Source: Riemerella columbina DSM 16469 | Lineage (GTDB): Bacteria > Bacteroidota > Bacteroidia > Flavobacteriales > Weeksellaceae | Reading direction: 5' to 3' | Assembly (NCBI RefSeq): GCF_000374405.1 | Contig: NZ_KB894218.1 | Location: 86,180 to 150,179, forward strand | Length of the DNA: 64,000 nt | Shown here: in pieces, positions 60,198 through 64,000 of the stretch | Layout of the letters: every line of letters begins with the position of its first letter | Position numbering within the stretch: the first letter of the stretch is position 1 | Notes under the pieces: model-generated | Told to the model about the DNA's origin: nothing | The model's input: only the letters and a program-made list of their open reading frames with translations | The model's database searches: none | Translations under genes and position numbers: made by a program

Positions 60198-61442
60198 ATG
60201 TTAAAAAAAATAGTTATACCTATCGTAGCGTTGACATTATTTGCAGGATGCAAGAAAAATGAAACAACTGTTGGAACTAAAGTAGATTCCAGCCAAGAGA
60301 TATCAGAAAACAAATTTCAAGGTGTTTATAAAGGCACTTTGCCCTGTGCCGATTGTGCAGGAATAGAAACCAGTCTAACACTTGTCGACCATAACAAAGC
60401 CATTTATAAGACGAGTTATATTGATCATTTGGATGGTACATCTACGATTATGGGAACTTATCAGATTGAGGGTGATATTTTAACACTCAAACTACCCAAT
60501 GAAACCCTTTATTTTTCAGTAACTGACAAACATTTAAAATGGTTGAATCAAGATAAAAAGCCAGTAGAGGGGGAGTTGGCACCGTTTTATATCCTCAACA
60601 AAGTGGACACTTCTAAATTTAATTATGAAGGAGAGTACGCTATTAATTCATCTAAAGAAAAAGGGGCTTATTGGCAAAAACTTTCTATAAAAAAAGAAGT
60701 TAAGGGTTATTTAGTGAGTTTCACTGCATCTGAGGTAAATGGAAAAGAAGCATGCCGATTTTCAGATTATGGCACTATAAAAAGTGATACTTTATTTGTG
60801 GATATGAAAAGTGGAGGTAAAACTATTCCTATGGCAATTGCTCCAACCCACGACCAACTGGGGGTAGAGGTATTTACAAAAAACTTTGAGAATCGTTTTC
60901 AATTGATGTATTATTGTTCAGGTGGTGGGTCTTTGGCTGGAAATTATTTAAAAACCACTATTGCGGCGAATCAATTCAGTATTTTTAATGCGAATACAAC
61001 TATTGCCGAAGTATTACAAACGATTCCCTTTGCACAAATTGAGAAAACCGAAGGTCAAGGTGAGTTTGCTGATGATACTTATGATGACTATACTATTTTG
61101 AACCAATATGGTCAACCTTTGTTTATGGTTACACCAAAAGAAAAAGGAGATACCAACCAAAAAATCAATCGAGTAAAAGTAGTAAGCCCAATATTTAAAA
61201 CGGTAAAAGGAATTAGTACACAATCTACTTTTGGTGATATCCAAAAAGCCTATGCGATTTCGAGTATAGTGCCAACGGAAGAACACATCGTGATTTCTGT
61301 AAAAGAACTTGGTGCTGATTTTAGCATTCATAAAAAACACCTGATGAAAGGTTGGTGGAATGAACATACAAAAACAATCGACCCTAATAAAATCCCCAAC
61401 AACGCCCCAATAGATGAATTTATTCTTTGGTGGAATCTATAA
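60198..61442 (+). CDS. NlpE-like lipoprotein with C-terminal extra domain
   Basis: 414 residues. Lipoprotein signal MLKKIVIPIVALTLFAGC with lipobox FAGC (Cys18). NlpE N-terminal domain about 35-135: GVYKGTLPCADCAGIETSLTL (the CxxC motif of NlpE), YQIEGDILTL and YILNKVD. The remainder (135-414) is not NlpE-like: two beta-rich repeats and GTISTQ-type segments, possibly a DUF1131 (RscA/YedD-type) domain (a guess). NlpE senses envelope stress and copper in other bacteria. Followed by a metal ATPase. Confidence 0.8.
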   Translation: MLKKIVIPIVALTLFAGCKKNETTVGTKVDSSQEISENKFQGVYKGTLPCADCAGIETSLTLVDHNKAIYKTSYIDHLDGTSTIMGTYQIEGDILTLKLPNETLYFSVTDKHLKWLNQDKKPVEGELAPFYILNKVDTSKFNYEGEYAINSSKEKGAYWQKLSIKKEVKGYLVSFTASEVNGKEACRFSDYGTIKSDTLFVDMKSGGKTIPMAIAPTHDQLGVEVFTKNFENRFQLMYYCSGGGSLAGNYLKTTIAANQFSIFNANTTIAEVLQTIPFAQIEKTEGQGEFADDTYDDYTILNQYGQPLFMVTPKEKGDTNQKINRVKVVSPIFKTVKGISTQSTFGDIQKAYAISSIVPTEEHIVISVKELGADFSIHKKHLMKGWWNEHTKTIDPNKIPNNAPIDEFILWWNL

Positions 61443-61464
61443 TGAGGAAAATCAAAAAAATAAT

Positions 61465-61473
61465 TAACTTTGC
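61465..61473 (+). promoter_or_regulatory. -7 box of the P-type ATPase gene
   Basis: TAACTTTGC, exact consensus, 14 nt before the ATG at 61488. It makes the TTG at 61470 an impossible start. Confidence 0.6.
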
Positions 61474-61487
61474 CCATAAAACAAAGC

Positions 61488-63458
61488 ATGTCACATTCAC
61501 ATCATACACACGAGCACGATCATCATCACGAAGCACAAGAAGTGGGTTGTTGTGGTCACGACCATGGGTGCAGTACGGTGGAGACTACACCAAGTGGTTA
61601 TTTTAAGTTATTCCGTCCAGCCATTATTTCTTTGTTCCTACTTTTGGTAGGCTTAGGATTGGATCACTTTTGGCAACCCTCTTGGTTTGAGGGTTGGGTG
61701 CGTACCATTTGGTATTTGGTTGCCTATATTCCCGTAGGTTTTCCGGTGCTCAAAGAGGCGTATGAAAGCATGCTGAATAAAGAGATTTTTTCTGAATTTT
61801 TGTTGATGGCCATTGCTACCGTTGGGGCTTTTGCGATTGGGGAATATCCCGAAGGTGTAGCCGTGATGCTCTTTTATTCTGTTGGGGAAGCATTCCAAGG
61901 ACTGGCGGTGAGAAATGCCAAGGCTAATATCAAAAACTTGCTAGATCAGCGACCAGATGAAGTCACGATTGTAGAGGGGAATACGACTAAAATCATCAAA
62001 GCCGCCGAGGCAAAAATAGGTGATATTGTCCAATTAAAACCAGGGGAAAAGTTGGGATTAGATGGTATTTTACTCTCAGAAAGTAGTAGTTTTAATACCG
62101 CAGCACTTACAGGAGAAAGCAAACCCGATACCAAGCAAAAGGGCGAAACTGTTTTGGCAGGAATGATTAATTTACAAACGGTGGCTCAAGTGAAAGTGAC
62201 CGCATTGTACGAGGATAGTAAATTGAGCAAGATTTTAGAGTTGGTACAAAATGCCTCGACACAAAAGGCACCCACCGAATTATTTATCAGAAAATTTGCA
62301 AAGATTTATACTCCTGCCGTGGTGGTGTTGGCATTAGCGATTTGTTTGTTGCCGTACTTTTTTGTGCCTACATACGAATTTAGAGATTGGCTCTATCGTG
62401 CATTGATTTTCTTGGTGATTTCTTGTCCATGTGCGTTGGTAATTTCGATTCCGTTGGGGTATTTTGGTGGAATTGGTGCGGCGAGTAGAAATGGTATTTT
62501 GATAAAAGGCGGACAATATTTAGATGCGTTGGCAAACATCAAAAATGTGGTGATGGATAAAACTGGAACGATGACGGAGGGTGTTTTTAAGGTTGAAGAA
62601 GTGCAACTCAGCACAACAGCCATTGAGCGCAAACGATTATTAGCCATGGTCAATGCGTTGGAGCATAAAAGTACCCACCCGATTGCCAGTGCCATTGCAG
62701 CATATGTGGGGGAAATAGACCCCACCATCGAATTGACAGATGTAGAAGAAATTTCAGGACACGGACTCAAAGCCACTGTTGATGGTAAACCGTTATTGGT
62801 TGGAAATTTTAAGTTGATGGAACGCTTTGGTATTCAACATACGGTTGATACTGATGCGATTGTACAAACGGTGATAGCCATTGCTTATGATCAAGTGTTT
62901 GCAGGGTATATTACCATTGCCGACCATATCAAATCCGATGCAAGGATAACGATAGAAAAATTGAAACAGATGGGCGTTCGTCCTGTTATGTTAAGTGGAG
63001 ATAAAGAAACGATTGTGCAGAAAGTTGCAGAACAATTGGGGGTTGCGACCGCCTTTGGAGGTTTGTTGCCAGAGGATAAAGTAAATCAAGTAAAAGAAAT
63101 CAAAGCAATCGATGGTTCGGTGGCTTTTGTAGGAGATGGCATCAATGATGCCCCAGTGATTGCCATAAGCGATGTAGGTATGGCGATGGGTGGTTTGGGA
63201 AGTGATGCCGCTATTGAGAGTGCCGATGTGGTGATTCAAGACGATCAACCGAGCAAAATTCCGATGGTGATTAAGATTAGTCAACAAACCAAACGCGTGG
63301 TATTCCAAAATATTGCCTTTGCATTTTTGGCAAAAGGAATTGTCCTTACTTTGGGGGCTATGGGCTATGCTACGATGTGGGAAGCCGTATTTGCCGATGT
63401 AGGTGTGGCATTATTGGCGATTTTGAATGCGGTAAGAATTCAGAAGATGAGGTTTTAG
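61488..63458 (+). CDS. Heavy-metal translocating P-type ATPase (Zn/Cd/Co type)
   Basis: 656 residues from the ATG at 61488 (a TTG at 61470 falls within the -7 box). P1B-type pump that expels divalent metals. N-terminus is His-rich (MSHSHHTHEHDHHHE) with a CCGHDHGC metal-binding segment and no HMA domain. Core: TGES (TAALTGESKPDTKQK), CPCALVIS membrane metal site, DKTGTMTEG phosphorylation motif (Asp), KSTHPIASAI (HP locus) and GDGINDAPVIAISDVG. The CPC motif and His-rich tail favour Zn/Cd over Cu. It follows the NlpE-like gene by 45 nt with its own promoter. Confidence 0.93.
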   Translation: MSHSHHTHEHDHHHEAQEVGCCGHDHGCSTVETTPSGYFKLFRPAIISLFLLLVGLGLDHFWQPSWFEGWVRTIWYLVAYIPVGFPVLKEAYESMLNKEIFSEFLLMAIATVGAFAIGEYPEGVAVMLFYSVGEAFQGLAVRNAKANIKNLLDQRPDEVTIVEGNTTKIIKAAEAKIGDIVQLKPGEKLGLDGILLSESSSFNTAALTGESKPDTKQKGETVLAGMINLQTVAQVKVTALYEDSKLSKILELVQNASTQKAPTELFIRKFAKIYTPAVVVLALAICLLPYFFVPTYEFRDWLYRALIFLVISCPCALVISIPLGYFGGIGAASRNGILIKGGQYLDALANIKNVVMDKTGTMTEGVFKVEEVQLSTTAIERKRLLAMVNALEHKSTHPIASAIAAYVGEIDPTIELTDVEEISGHGLKATVDGKPLLVGNFKLMERFGIQHTVDTDAIVQTVIAIAYDQVFAGYITIADHIKSDARITIEKLKQMGVRPVMLSGDKETIVQKVAEQLGVATAFGGLLPEDKVNQVKEIKAIDGSVAFVGDGINDAPVIAISDVGMAMGGLGSDAAIESADVVIQDDQPSKIPMVIKISQQTKRVVFQNIAFAFLAKGIVLTLGAMGYATMWEAVFADVGVALLAILNAVRIQKMRF

Positions 63459-63465
63459 GGGTGAA

Positions 63466-63540
63466 TGTATCAATGTAATGATGTATCGATGTATAATGTA
63501 CAGATGTAAAAAGTATTTTAGTGTATCAATGTAACTATGT
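63466..63540. repeat. Degenerate tandem repeats (TGTATCAATGTAA-type)
   Basis: Near-repeats of TGTATCAATGTA and ATGTAT occur at 63467, 63481, 63492 and 63522. From 63545 to 63735 there is AT-rich text with repeated AATTCAAAACTTNTAACT and TATAATTTA/ATTCAT motifs, no ORF. Similar low-complexity intergenic DNA is seen at 39.4-39.7 kb. Confidence 0.5.
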
Positions 63541-63737
63541 ATAAAATATAAACATTCAAAATTCAAAACTTTTAACTCAGTTCTCAACCATTCCATTTAT
63601 AATTTAAAATTCATAATCTATAATTCATTCCATATTCAAAACTCAAAACTTCTAACTTAACCCTCATCTATAATCTATAATTCTTCATTTATAATTCTTC
63701 TAAAATCTAATTTCTAGCCTCTAATTTCTAAATTTTC

Positions 63738-63768
63738 TTGCACAATAAAAAAATTATTGTACCTTTGT
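63738..63768 (+). promoter_or_regulatory. Strong promoter before the AC-repeat ORF
   Basis: TTG at 63738-63740, 19-bp spacer, TACCTTTGT at 63760-63768, 7 nt before an ATG at 63776. Confidence 0.6.
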
Positions 63769-63775
63769 TGCCATT

Positions 63776-63898
<123 letters not shown>

Positions 63899-64000
63899 AT
63901 CCCGCGTAACGCGCGTATTATACAACTTTTTTTCGAAAAAAGAGATTAGAGGTGAGAGCTTAGAACTTAGTTTTTTGACGGCTATATGCCGCAGGCTAAA

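Overview
The window is a chromosomal stretch of an AT-rich member of the Bacteroidota, most likely family Weeksellaceae (Chryseobacterium/Riemerella/Bergeyella group). Evidence: many Bacteroidota-type -7 boxes (TAnnTTTG), five GLPGLI-family genes, a DUF3078 gene, ribosomal protein L21 fused to a helix-hairpin-helix tail, and an OMP_b-brl_3-type outer membrane protein. No rRNA, tRNA or CRISPR was seen. The genus is inference; names rest on motifs and remembered families, not on searches.

Layout. 1-6.7 kb: N-terminal end of HMG-CoA lyase, peptidase T, small exported proteins, four GLPGLI genes around rplU-rpmA. 6.8-10.8 kb: tetrapyrrole operon hemA-hemC-hemD-hemE behind a promoter with two inverted repeats. 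10.8-15 kb (minus strand): accessory locus A, with a helical ~163-aa protein, an array of ~22-bp tandem repeats, a lipoprotein with a JAMM-like C-terminal domain and no normal start codon, a DUF6705-like gene and three tandem paralogues, the last four genes each followed by the same hairpin. 15.2-30.8 kb: housekeeping (GH3-like protein, uvrC, PpiD-like chaperone, MlaD protein, two Fe-S proteins, flippase, serS, miaB). 30.8-35.6 kb: a KilA-N gene inserted in an otherwise ordinary operon of sigma-54 activator, membrane protein, lptE and an acidic protein. 35.6-42.6 kb: rnpA, tcdA, TatD, DUF3078, rhomboid, hflX, mnmA. 42.7-46.4 kb (plus strand): accessory locus B, a paralogous copy of the locus A plan: same small helical protein, ~21-bp tandem repeats, lipoprotein with a different C-terminal domain (HEMIH metallopeptidase), a small exported protein, then an orphan C-terminal tip and another, frameshifted, small exported gene. 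46.4-54 kb: two beta-barrel proteins, DDAH-like enzyme, citrate synthase, FISUMP protein, enolase. 54-58.7 kb: ECF sigma factor, membrane partner and GLPGLI gene divergent from an outer membrane beta-barrel gene. 58.8-63.5 kb: dihydroorotase, NlpE-like lipoprotein, heavy-metal P-type ATPase. The end of the window has a strong promoter, a short ORF and a 39-nt AC microsatellite that could switch a downstream frame.

The most notable system is the pair of loci A and B. Both combine a conserved small protein, a minisatellite with a shared GGGT...CCCT framework, an exported lipoprotein with conserved plan but swapped C-terminal enzymatic domain, and downstream small exported genes in tandem or decaying copies. 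This looks like a polymorphic effector/immunity-type cassette system with orphan tips; the toxin or immunity roles are inference.
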